Source of the DNA: Cloeon dipterum
Lineage: Eukaryota; Arthropoda; Insecta; Ephemeroptera; Baetidae
NCBI RefSeq assembly: GCF_949628265.1
Contig: NC_088789.1
Location: forward strand, 20,639,883 to 20,703,882
Direction of reading: 5' to 3'
Length of the DNA: 64,000 nucleotides
Shown here piece by piece: positions 50,794 to 62,915 of this stretch. The notes under the pieces are model-generated. The model searched no databases and had not been told where the DNA came from. It saw only the letters and a program-made list of their open reading frames with translations. Position 1 is the first letter of the stretch. Each line of letters starts with the position of its first letter. The translations under genes and the position numbers were made by a program.

Positions 50794-53285
50794 ATGGCGT
50801 TCAACGCTTTTCAATCTGCCCAAGGAAATACAAACACTTTTGGAGGTTTTGGCAAAACTGCAACTTCTACTCCAGGTATATTTCATAAAAAATCTACTTA
50901 CAATCCAACATTGATCTCTCTTTACTCAACTTCAGCATTTGGAAGTTTTGGTACCACAACTTCAACATTTGGCACAAGCGGAGGAACAACTTTTGGCGTC
51001 ACTCAGGCCGCTCCAACCTTTGGCTCAGGAACCAACACGGGTCTATTCGGCAACACGCAACAAACATCAGCTTTTGGAGCAACAGCAAACCCTGCCTTTG
51101 GGGCAACTTCCACAACCAACACGTCGTCATTTGGTGCAATGGCACCGTCGTTTGGCGGCACTAACACTGGAGCCTCTGCTTTTGGTGGAGCGTCAACCTT
51201 TGGAGCCCCAACCAGCAGTTCTTTTGGGGGCTTTAGCTCGTTTGGCGCCGCTCCAGTGTCCTCCTCTGGGGGCGGTCTGTTTGGAAACTCTGGCGGAGGC
51301 CTTTTTGGAGGCACTAGCACAACAAATACGGGCACTACGTCTGGATTCGCAGGCTTCGGAGGCACCAGCACTTCCGGGTCTCTGTTCGGCAACACAACCA
51401 CAACACCATCATTGAGTAATTTGATTTATATGTGAAATTAACCTAGAATCTAATTATTTATCTTTAGATTTAAGTGGTTTTGGAGCTAAAACAACAAGTT
51501 CGTTTGGAACTGGCACATTTGGAGGATTTACAGCTCCAACTCAGAACTTTGGATTAGGTCAGATTACCAGATTAGTGTATAATTTTTTTTAACAATTTTC
51601 CCCTTAGGCCAGTCAACATTTGGCACTCAACAACCTCAACTGCAACAGCAGCAGCAACAGCCTCAGGAAGATCCTGTTGTGCAGTCGGTAATGCAAGTTT
51701 GCTTATTTAATGATGAAAGGGATGCCATTATTTCGAGGTGGAATCTATTACAAGCGCAGTGGGGCACTGGAAAAGGTGACAAATTAATAATAAAAAATGA
51801 ATTTTGGTCATAATTTTTATTTGTAGGCTACTTTAACAACAATGCAGCACCAGTTATCTACACACTGCAAAATATTTTCTGTAGATTCAAAGCTCTGGGT
51901 TATAACCTCCTTCCAAGTGGAAAAGACGAAGATGGGTTAGTCTCTATAACCCTGAATAAAAAAGAATCTGAAGCCAGGTGAGTTTTCTCCAAATAAGTCC
52001 AGTTAAACCATTCTAAAATTTTTGCTTTAGAGCTCAGCAACAGCAGATTGCCAACGCCTTGCAAAATTTACTCGCTGGTCGACCACTGACTGTAGCCATA
52101 CAGGAAGTCCGTGGCAGCTCTAACGATACCACACAAATTCTCATCACGGTCTCAGAGAAAAGTGCCGCTGGGCAAACGCGCAAAATGCCGGCAACTGACT
52201 ATGCAAATTTCCTGAACAACTCCAAAACGCAATTAGCCTCTATTGGAGTCAACAGCATCACTGCTGTCGTTTCTCCCTCGCAGGAAGAGATACAGGCCTA
52301 TCTGTCTTCTCCACCTATTGGTACGCCGAGAAATTTCCAATATATAAAAATTAGAAACAATGAGAAAAAATATATTAATTACTCATTATTGTCGATTGAT
52401 CAGGAATCGAGCCCAGGCTGTGGCATCAAGCCCAGCTCGACAACCCAGACCCTAAGAGGTACATTCCTGTTCCCATGGTTGGATTCCCAGAGCTGCGCAG
52501 TCGCATGAACTGCCAAGAAGCCGAGAGCGCCCGACACGTCGCATTCCTGGCCCAAGCCAAGGACCGGCTGCAGGAGATGCAACGGCACGCGGCCGAAGCC
52601 AGGGAGAAACTCGAGCAGAGAACCCTGGGTCTGAGGAGTCTGCAGACGAGGCTGATGAAGGTGCTGGTCAAACTGCAGGTACTCCGCCGCGAGGGAACGG
52701 CCCTGCTACCTGTCGAGGAGGAGCTGCGAGCCCGACTGGAGCACATCAACAATGCTGTGTCGCAACCTAACCATTGCAAAGTAAAATAATTTTTGTTTGT
52801 AATGTGAGGCGTGTTTTTTTACACTTTATTTCATGGTTTCAGGTGCGCTTGGCAGAACTGATGTCGCAGACTGAACTGAGGAGCTTTATGGGCAGCAATG
52901 CCGACTATTTAGGAAAATACCAGCTTGATAATGACAGTCTTCAAGAGCTCCACAAGGTTTGTGTTTGTCACTTCTTTCTTTTGAACAAAATGCCATTAAA
53001 AGTCAAGAGCAGACTATTCGTTTTTTTTTTTTGGTGCATGTTTCACTAAAATTTATTTTGAAATATTTAAGCAATGATATTAATACAGTTGTATTCAATT
53101 TGCAGTATTTGAAGATGGAGCAAGAAGGCATTAGCCACCTGATTGATGTAGCAACCATGGATTCGGAGAGTGTTCGTCTGATGATCCAGGACCTGAATCA
53201 GGTACGTCAGAGGGCGATTGATTCAAGCACATCAGCGCTACTTTCCCGACATGCTCAACTCACAACTTTGCATCAATCAAAATAA
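50794..53285 (+). CDS. Nup54: Nucleoporin Nup54 (FG nucleoporin)
   Basis: A subunit of the Nup62-Nup58-Nup54 central-channel complex of the nuclear pore. Nine exons: 50794-50875, 50936-51415, 51468-51557, 51608-51775, 51827-51977, 52031-52320, 52404-52780, 52843-52956, 53106-53285; 643 aa. Residues 1 to about 230 are rich in FG dipeptides (FGGFG, FGATS, LFGNT) with Ser/Thr/Gly/Asn spacers, then a poly-Gln patch. Residues about 240-430 are the folded part (FNDERDAIISRWNLLQAQWG, VSITLNKKE). Residues about 430-620 are the family signature (YIPVPMVGFPELRSRM) and coiled coils that bind Nup62 and Nup58. It is longer than human Nup54 (about 507 aa), mostly in the FG part. Exon 9 reads through a consensus donor (CAG/GTACGT at 53,202) to the stop, so an alternative C-terminus is possible. 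Confidence 0.93.
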
Positions 53286-53291
53286 CACAGT

Positions 53292-53297
53292 TTTATT
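53292..53297 (-). terminator. pelle poly(A) signal
   Basis: AATAAA on the minus strand, 45 bases after the pelle stop and 7 bases beyond the Nup54 stop codon on the plus strand. Cleavage 10-30 bases further would fall inside the last Nup54 exon. Confidence 0.65.
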
Positions 53298-53341
53298 ACT
53301 GTTTAAAATTAGTTTAATATACAAAAATGTGCAAAAATACA

Positions 53342-56335
53342 TCAATTGTTGTCATCGCTCGAAGAAACGCCTTCGTCCTGATCTTCATCTTCTGATTTGT
53401 TAATTTTGATGCCCAATGCTGTCAACAGCGGCACCAGATCCTATAAAGGAACTCATGATTTATTTTGAAACGCTTGCAATTTTCTTCCCTTTACCTGTGA
53501 CGATTCGGTTTCCTTTTGCGACGAAGAGCCGCCGGGCAGGACCGTCGGGGTGAATTCGGACTCGTTTAGCGATGGCAACTCTTCTTGCTCCTGGTCTCGC
53601 AGCAAAGGCGATTCGCTCACAGCCGCAGGGACAGGGGACGGCGAGGACACAGAAAGCGAGGGCGGCTGCACCATCAGCAGTGGAGGGCCCTCCATGGGAG
53701 AAAAGCGGTAGGGGAGTACGGGCGAGGGAAATGGGTTTTGGGTTGGAAGGGTGGATGGGGTGGAGAGCGGGAATTCTGGTATGTTCATCGACGGGCTGGC
53801 CGGAGGGAACGGGTAGTGCTGCCTTGAAGTAACCACGCGCAATCCGTTCTAAAAGATTTTTTGTTTACAATTATTAGTTGTAACTGGTCAACTAGAAATT
53901 AGCATTGTCAGGAAATTTATCTAAGCCTAAAGCATAATAACACAATGCGAAAATTGATTAAAATACTAATGCCCTTGCTTATTTTTAAACAGAATTTTTT
54001 ATTTGTGCCTTTGATTTTTGCATGGCACTAGTAGTGATAAATTTGTCAGATACTGGTCAAATGATATTTAAATTACCCAAAACAGAAGTGAAGCTGATTT
54101 ATTTCAGCTGACTGAAAATTATTAATTTGTTATATTTAGTGTTTTTTACGCAATTTTTCGTAAAATTCGTTTTACAGGCTTTTTAAAATTAAATGTCCAC
54201 GCAAGTGTCAATATCCCAGTTATCTGGATTAAATACGTTACCATATTTTGGTCAGGACTTCTGTTGTTGAGGCTGTCGTAATGCCTCTGAAGCTCCATTG
54301 GTGTTATGCAGAACGGAGTCGAGTGCGACACCGCGCTGGCCGACCGGCTGGGCACGTTGAGCCTCTCAAGGGCCTGCAGCACCTCGAGCACCTCCGGCCG
54401 TTCCTTCGCTCGCTCCACAGTGCAAATTTTTCCCAGTCTGATGAGCTCGTTAAATATGATCCTAGGGAAAATGAAGTCGTATTCATCCTGGATCCCTGCG
54501 GAGCAGTCCATCAGCTCTTCGGGATTGCGAGCCTCACGCACCATATCTTTCTGCGTTTTAAATTATTTAAGAACTGATGTCATGAAAAATAATTTCAACC
54601 CACCAGTGCTTCTGGTTTTCGTTTTTTGTCGTAAGCCCTTTTTCCAGTGGCTATTTCAAACATTACCTGTTTGCATTTTTTTTGTATTAATTTAGTGAAA
54701 TATGTATATGGATTGAGAACACTCACAATTCCAAAGCTATATGCGTCGACTTTTGTAGAAATTTGCCGAGATGAAAGGTAATCAAACGGCAAATAAGGTT
54801 TGGTCCCATTCACGTTGAGAACCGTTAGGTGGGTTAGAGAGGGAATCGGTCCTTCTCTTGCCAGACCAAAGTCTCCGATGTACGGCTTCATATTGGCGTC
54901 CAGTAAAATGTTTGCGCTGTATAGACAAATTTAAAAGTGGATCTAATTTAAATGCGACAACTTGCCTTTTAATATCCCCATGAATTAGTGGCTTTTCTCC
55001 CTTTGTGTGCAAAAACTGCAGTCCTCTCGCGGTTCCCCTGGTGATTTCAAATCTTTGGTACCATGACAGTGGCAGAGACCCTCTCTACAAATTAAAAATT
55101 TACGATGTTTTATTTATTAAGAAATATTAATAATACCTTGCATTGAAGCCTGTCTTCAAGCGAACCGTTTTCCATGAGTTGGTAGACAATGCACGGCACC
55201 AGTCCTTTGCCAAAAGAAAATCCGTAAACAGATAAAATGTTGTCGTGTCGGATGGAGTCCAAAATTTGCAGCTCCTTGAGAAGTTGTTCGAACTGCGCTT
55301 CGTTGTTTTCCCCACTGCTGTCAGGTCGCTGCAAATTTTTACTAACACTGTCAAACTCTCTGGAGATGAAATTATAGCACACACCTTTTTGAAAACTTTC
55401 ACAGCTACTTTTGTACTTTTCCACTCGCCCTGGTACACGGTGCCGAACCCGCCCTTGCCTAGAATGTTGCTATCACTCCAGTTGCTAGTTGCTCTTTCCA
55501 GTTCGTGAAAAGGAATTTCAGTCATCGTTCTCTTCAGCTCATCAGTGTACAAATTAGATTCTCCTATTTTATCGTTTTATATATTTTCAAGTATGATAAT
55601 TTTCAAACCGTATTATCTTACTCGACACATTTTCTCCCGAGCTAGACTTTGCCGGACTAACAGCTCTGGCCTCATCTTTGGTTGGTAGCCTAGATCCGAG
55701 ATGAATTTTCAGGTAAGAAAATACATTTTAAGCATAATTGAGCTTACACAATGTTCAATTTTTTCTCCCTTTTTTTGTCGACTGCTGCGTAATAATTGTC
55801 CTTGACGTTATTGTAGTCACCTTGAATGTCGCTTTTGCTGAAATTCAACTCCTTTACCTTGGGCAAAGGAGCTTTTCTCAACGCGCTCAACAGTCTTGTC
55901 ATGCTTTCATCGCCCTCTTGGATTAGGCTGTGATACTTCTCGTGAACTAAAATAAGTCGAAATGTCATAAAATACGGAAATATTAGCTGATCATTACTGA
56001 ATGGTTTGAGTACACTCATGGCTCTGTAATGCTCCATCTCGAGGAGAATGACGAACAGCTCCTGCACTGTGTGGTTTTTGTGGCCCCAGGAATCGAGCAC
56101 CGAGCTGACGGGATCACTCTGTCTACCGTGGTAGCTAATTTCATTCATGGACATGTTCATGAACTGCCCAGCTAAAATTGCAGAAAATGTTGAATCCCCG
56201 CGAAAGGTTGTTATTCGATTTGCACTCACCAAGCTGTTTCCACTTCTCGTTTTCAGACAGAATGTTGCACAGCTCGCGCCGCTCCGAAAAGGGTAGATTG
56301 TAAATGTACATCTTTCCGCCTGCCGGATCTCCCAT
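53342..56335 (-). CDS. pll: Pelle / IRAK family Ser/Thr kinase of the Toll pathway
   Basis: A kinase that joins MyD88 and Tube through its death domain and signals from Toll to NF-kB/Dorsal. Twelve exons: 56335-56230, 56171-55998, 55946-55748, 55689-55622, 55563-55385, 55328-55137, 55084-54966, 54916-54727, 54666-54604, 54550-54242, 53848-53495, 53440-53342; 683 aa. The death domain covers about residues 10-110 (YNLPFSERRELCNILSEN ... VQELFVILLEMEHYRAM). The kinase, about 210-505, has glycine loop GKGGFGTV (218-225), Lys238 in VAVK, Glu261, the IRAK-type tyrosine gatekeeper Tyr291, HGDIKSAN with Asp343, and DFG at 361-363, so it should be active. The catalytic loop is split by a 49-bp GC-AG intron (54,965-54,917). 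A Pro/Ser-rich tail then an acidic end (residues 534-683) exceeds Drosophila Pelle (about 501 aa). Confidence 0.92.
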
Positions 56336-56494
56336 TTGAGGTCCGTGGCAATTCCTCAAACAATTGTTAAAGACGATATTTTGCTCTGAATAGAAAGTGC
56401 GGTGTGAGAACCAGGAAAACAAGCGACCTGTCGGTCAGCGGAGCCACAGCATGGGCGTGCCAAGCCAGGCCGTCAGCCAATCCTAGACGCTTGG

Positions 56495-56540
56495 CACCAG
56501 TCGCGCATCGCGCATTATAATCGCGAATCGCGGACTGGTG
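56495..56540. repeat. 46-bp imperfect inverted repeat
   Basis: The arms begin CACCAGTC and end GACTGGTG, with CG-rich interiors (GCGCATCGCGC and TCGCGAATCGCG) around a central ATTATAAT. It lies about 160 bp upstream of the pelle ATG. It could fold into a cruciform/hairpin or bind a dimeric regulator. Confidence 0.6.
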
Positions 56541-56821
56541 AGCTGGAGAACGCTGCCGCCCGCGCTACCTGCCTGCCTACGTAACTGCGTGCAGGATTTT
56601 CCATCCGGCTCAGCGCTTTTGTGATAGTGATAGTATTCAAGTGTTAACATGCGACGCCAATCAAATGAACCGATCCTAGGATACTGTAATCAGGATGGGG
56701 AATTTACGCATTTACGCATTTGCGTCATCTCGTTTTATTGTTAGTATAATTTGCTCTCATGATTTTGTCTTAAACTTTACTCTAATATTTTTTGATCCTA
56801 TATGACATCATTGAAATTAAT

Positions 56822-57066
56822 GCGGGTTGCCTCTTTCTCTTTTCTGCAGGCGCAAGGGTTGCAGGTTTAGACACGTTTCTCAATTGAAGTATCGCTCACA
56901 GTGAAGTGAAGATTTTAAAGACATGCGGGTTGCATGATTTCTAAATCTGCAGGCGCAGGGGTTGCAGGCTCAGACATGTTCGCACAATGCACACCCAAAC
57001 CATTTCGCTCGCAGTCAGTGAACTATTTTGACAAGCGGGTTGCATTCTTCCTATTTCTGCAGGCGC
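56822..57066. repeat. Imperfect tandem repeat, unit about 103-110 bp
   Basis: GCGGGTTGC starts at 56,822, 56,925 and 57,035, followed each time by a pyrimidine-rich run and TCTGCAGGCGCA. The first two units continue with GGGTTGCAGG, AGACA and a CGCTC.CAGT stretch before the next unit. There are two full copies and one truncated copy. Confidence 0.8.
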
Positions 57067-57619
57067 ATTTTTTAAGGAAATCGAATAGCTGAAAAATCAG
57101 AAATGTCAAAAATTCTGGTGGGAATCAAATTTAAATATTAACAGTTTTAACTGAAAATTTAATTTTGTTGAGCTTTAGCACTCATTTTTGGACTGAAAAA
57201 TTTGACAATTTTCAGTCCTAACGCAAATTCAACTTGGTTTTTCAGAAAATATTTTAGGAAACTGCACCTAATGATGTGCTTTTATGTTTTCACTTATTTT
57301 CTTAAAAGATGTATAGCAGTAATTTTATTTTGATGAATATTATTATTATGAAAACCGTTTAACAATCACACAAGAATTTTAATTTGAATTTTGATTTGAA
57401 TAAAAATAATGTCAATATACGTTTTTGTTTCCTGAAAAAAATCCACTCATGAGATGATCAGGTCTTTTCTCCCTTCTCCCTGTATAATTTTAGCGCTTTT
57501 CAACAGATTGCAGTCGGACAATGCGACCCTGGTGGACGATCCAGTAGTGACAAACGTAAACAAAAAATGAGAGGGAAGACTTCCGCGCAGGCAGAACTGG
57601 TAACTGGAACCAAGGCAAA

Positions 57620-59083
57620 ATGAGTGTGGTAGCGACCTGCGACGAGGGCTACTTTTTGTCCCACGAGGAATTCATCGTGAAAACGTATCAGGAAATAAAC
57701 TCGGTGCCCGCTGAGCCAATGTTTAACTTGCGAACGCCGTTCATGCAAGAGGCCCAGTCATCGCAGATCGCTGCTCGAATGCTGGATCCGGATGGCCAGC
57801 CGCCAAAGAAAAAGTCAAAAAAAGAAATTATATTTCGAAAAGCTGAAACAGACTCGAATCAGATGGAGAAAATGAGTGAAGTGCATTAATTGAAAATATT
57901 TTAATATTTGAGTATATATTTATTCTGTTCCAATTTAAAGGTTACTCTTGTCAAGGAAAGAATGAAAGCTGTTCTTGAATCAGCAAGAAATTGTGGATGT
58001 CTGAATTACTCGGCAACGCCAGAAGATTTTAAGGACAATAACTCTTCTTCAAGAAAATTTTCAGGTGTTAAAAATGCAATCCAATATTTTTAATATTTTA
58101 TTTCATGAGGTGAATTGTGTAATTCCAGATTCCGTTTTTCAAGTATCAAATATTATTGGTTCAGAGAACTCATTTTCTGGTGCTAATAATAGTGATTGTG
58201 CAATGAAGCAGAGCATCCAAGGAGAAAACTACGTGCTTCCTTCTAAATGTCGATTCTTTTGTGGAGATTTGTTTAGTCTGGAAAAATTTCTAAGTGAAGA
58301 GAAATTTGATCTCCTAGTCATCGATCCCCCCTGGTGGAATAAATACATCAGGAGAAGAAAATTAGCGGACCAAGCGTCATCGTAAGACTCTTGTGAAACA
58401 TTAATGTGCTCTTATAAATATGTTCATTTTTGTTTCTGCAGATACTCGATGATGTACAACAAAGATCTGGCGCAGATTCCAATTGAAAAACATTTAGCCC
58501 CAGGAGCGTTGGTTGCGATTTGGTGCACAAACAGCCAATCAAACATTAATCAACTTCGAGATGATGTGATGCCCTCTTGGGGTTTGGATTATATTTCCAC
58601 GTGGTTTTGGGTTAAAGTTACTAAATCTGGATGCACGGTAATGGTTTAACATTTTAAAATAGACAAATAATTTTAGTAGTTTTTGCTGTGTATGCAGGTG
58701 TGTGATTTTTCGGTGCCTCCTGGAAAGCAGCCCTATGAAAGGATTTTGTTTGGAAGAAGTCATGGTGCAGAGAGCAGCAAGAATCTAAAAAATCCAGATG
58801 GAAACAAAGTGATTTTAAGCGTTCCAAGTGCCATTCACAGCCACAAACCACCTCTAATAGGTAGATTTGGATGATATTTAGATCATTTTTAGTCTATTAT
58901 TTTTAATATTTCTAAACAGATGTTCTGGCTCCGTTTGTTCAACCTAGTCCAAAAATCCTAGAGCTCTTTGCGAGAAGCTTACTGCCAAATACCACGAGTT
59001 GCGGTTTGGAAGTCCTGAAACTGCAGCATGAGATTCTCTTCAAGTCCAACGAAAAGGTAAGAGGCAAACCGTTCTTTATTTAA
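57620..59083 (+). CDS. METTL4: METTL4, MT-A70 family N6-adenine methyltransferase
   Basis: An S-adenosylmethionine-dependent methyltransferase. Animal METTL4 installs m6Am in U2 snRNA, and a role on DNA 6mA is disputed. Six exons: 57620-57880, 57941-58064, 58129-58381, 58442-58637, 58698-58860, 58920-59083; 386 aa (human about 472). Seen: basic PPKKKSKKE near residue 75, possibly a nuclear localisation signal; the catalytic DPPW at residues 194-197 within FDLLVIDPPWWNK; then AIWCTNSQSN, WFWVKVTKSG, PYERILFGR and the family C-terminus SIHSHKPPL-like followed by LELFARSLLP. The exon 1 donor (GAA/GTGCAT) was chosen by phase and is weak. The final codons read through an AAG/GTAAGA donor at 59,057, so the extreme C-terminus is uncertain. 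Convergent with GALE. Confidence 0.92.
59075..59080 (-). terminator. GALE poly(A) signal candidate
   Basis: AATAAA on the minus strand, about 154 bases after the GALE stop, lying exactly antisense to the last two METTL4 codons. If used, the GALE 3'UTR overlaps the METTL4 coding sequence. Confidence 0.5.
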
Positions 59084-59233
59084 ATATACCGTACGCACAC
59101 ATTTCTTCCTGAACATAATATTATAAAAATAAGTGACACAAAAAAGGCAAGAGAAACCGTAATAGCGTGAGCTTAAATCATGAAAATCTTCCTGCTGACT
59201 GGCCATTTGGAAATATATTCCAATCGGGCGCGC

Positions 59234-61516
<2,283 letters not shown>

Positions 61517-62446
61517 ATCTGCACTCAAAGGACAGAGATACTGAACTGTTTGAGGGAAGCTTGCAAAATGCCAGCTGAGGCTGTGATTCCCCTTCCACCT
61601 TTTACGCTATACGGTCCGTTCTGATTTAAGGACGTGCTGACACATGAAACGTTTCAAACGTGTGCAGGATGTGAGAATTTATTTGTTTTATCCTGCCGTT
61701 TTTCAATTTTGCCGCTGAGATGCAAATTTAGTCGCAAAAATTGGACGTAACATTCTTCAATAAATTATTGAAATCTTTCAATGGCAATAAACTGTCAGGA
61801 ACGCTGAACAAATAATCTATTCATCAATCTTCAGGAAATCAGAAATAACTATAACGTTGCATTATTAACATGTGTCAGCATCAGCCATCATTATGTTTAA
61901 CAATATAATTATATTCGATCATAAATATTCCATTGCAGCCGCAGAGCGCATTAATTATCAAGCAATGATCCCTGAGTGCGACTATTATTCTCACGATTAT
62001 TCAGTTTAATGAGAGTTTGCGGTCGGCATGGAAAGCGATGTTGTGTAAAAGACCTGATCACATCAGGAGTGGAGACTCGAGGATAACATCGGCGTCTCGC
62101 TGTCGTGTTTTACTGTAACAGGAGCCACCGACCGAGAGTGGCACCAGCGTGGCAGTGACCTTGGAAGGGTCACACACCTATTTGCCGTGGCGGTTAAAAG
62201 CGAAAAAGGCAATTATCTGGACCACAATAAGCACGTCAGACAGAGTACTGAAATTGAAAATATTTCTCGAGGGTAAAAATGCCTTTTAAAATTTGTTTAA
62301 GAAACGTATTCAGCTCAAGAAAGAGGAAAATCAGAACATTTAAAACAAATTTTCCTGGATGATTCCTCAATATCGACAACTTTTCGTATGTTTGTTTTTC
62401 CGAAAAACTGAAATATTTTTCAACGTAAAAGTGAACAAAATCTCAC

Positions 62447-62645
62447 CTTAATTTTGTGTCAAAATGATCTTCGTCTGGGAATTTTGCCTGCTCTTTTCCT
62501 GCCACTCAACTCAGGCCAACTGAGAGGAAGATAAACAACAGTCGCACACACGTCACTGAATTGCCACCTGATCGTGTGGACGCGGCCGGTCGGTCGGTCG
62601 GCGGTGGGCAAGTGCCTTTGGATACGTGCCTCAGGTCGCTCGCTC
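62447..62645 (-). other. GALE: Probable non-coding first exon of GALE
   Basis: On the minus strand a GC-richer block ends AAATTAAG followed by GTGAGA at 62,446-62,441, a strong donor that would pair with the acceptor just before the GALE ATG (intron about 0.93 kb). A TATAATA box at 62,677-62,671 lies at a suitable distance from a start near 62,645. The block contains GGTCGG repeats near 62,587. The 5' end is estimated. Confidence 0.5.
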
Positions 62646-62670
62646 ATTCTCATTGGTCGTTAGCCTTTCC

Positions 62671-62677
62671 TATTATA
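62671..62677 (-). promoter_or_regulatory. TATA-like box, GALE promoter
   Basis: TATAATA on the minus strand, some 30 bp upstream of the presumed GALE first exon. This rests on position and motif only. Confidence 0.35.
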
Positions 62678-62851
62678 CTCGGTAAAATGATGCACGTAAT
62701 GAGTTTTCCTCAATTTTTGGCTCCCTGAGGCGCCGCGAATTCCTCTTACAACTAGGCTGTCTGCCTCCAACCGCATTGAAATTTATGAACGGGTTTGCCA
62801 GCAATATTTTACGCAAAATATATTCATAGAAAGCTCGGAATTAAAATCCCT

Positions 62852-62857
62852 TTTATT
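62852..62857 (-). terminator. Poly(A) signal of the WD-repeat gene
   Basis: AATAAA on the minus strand, 59 bases after the stop codon at 62,918-62,916. Confidence 0.65.
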
Positions 62858-62915
62858 TTTGTTTTAAATGTCAGAGGATGACATTACAGAAGTGCTTGAC
62901 TTTCTATTTGGTCGT

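Larger units (their letters stand above)
56336..57619. other. Divergent upstream region, pelle / METTL4
   Basis: 1284 bp between the outward-facing pelle and METTL4 start codons. It has a GC-rich part next to pelle (56,430-56,600) with an inverted repeat, then a tandem repeat of about 105 bp and AT-rich DNA. No ORF was supportable. Promoters of both genes are expected here. Confidence 0.5.

Noticed and set aside
51003..51401. 132-aa Pro/Asn/Val-rich minus-strand frame
   Set aside because: Antisense shadow of the Nup54 FG repeats, whose codon bias keeps the opposite strand open.
53572..53832. Gly/Arg-rich plus-strand frames
   Set aside because: Antisense shadow of the Pro-rich pelle exon.
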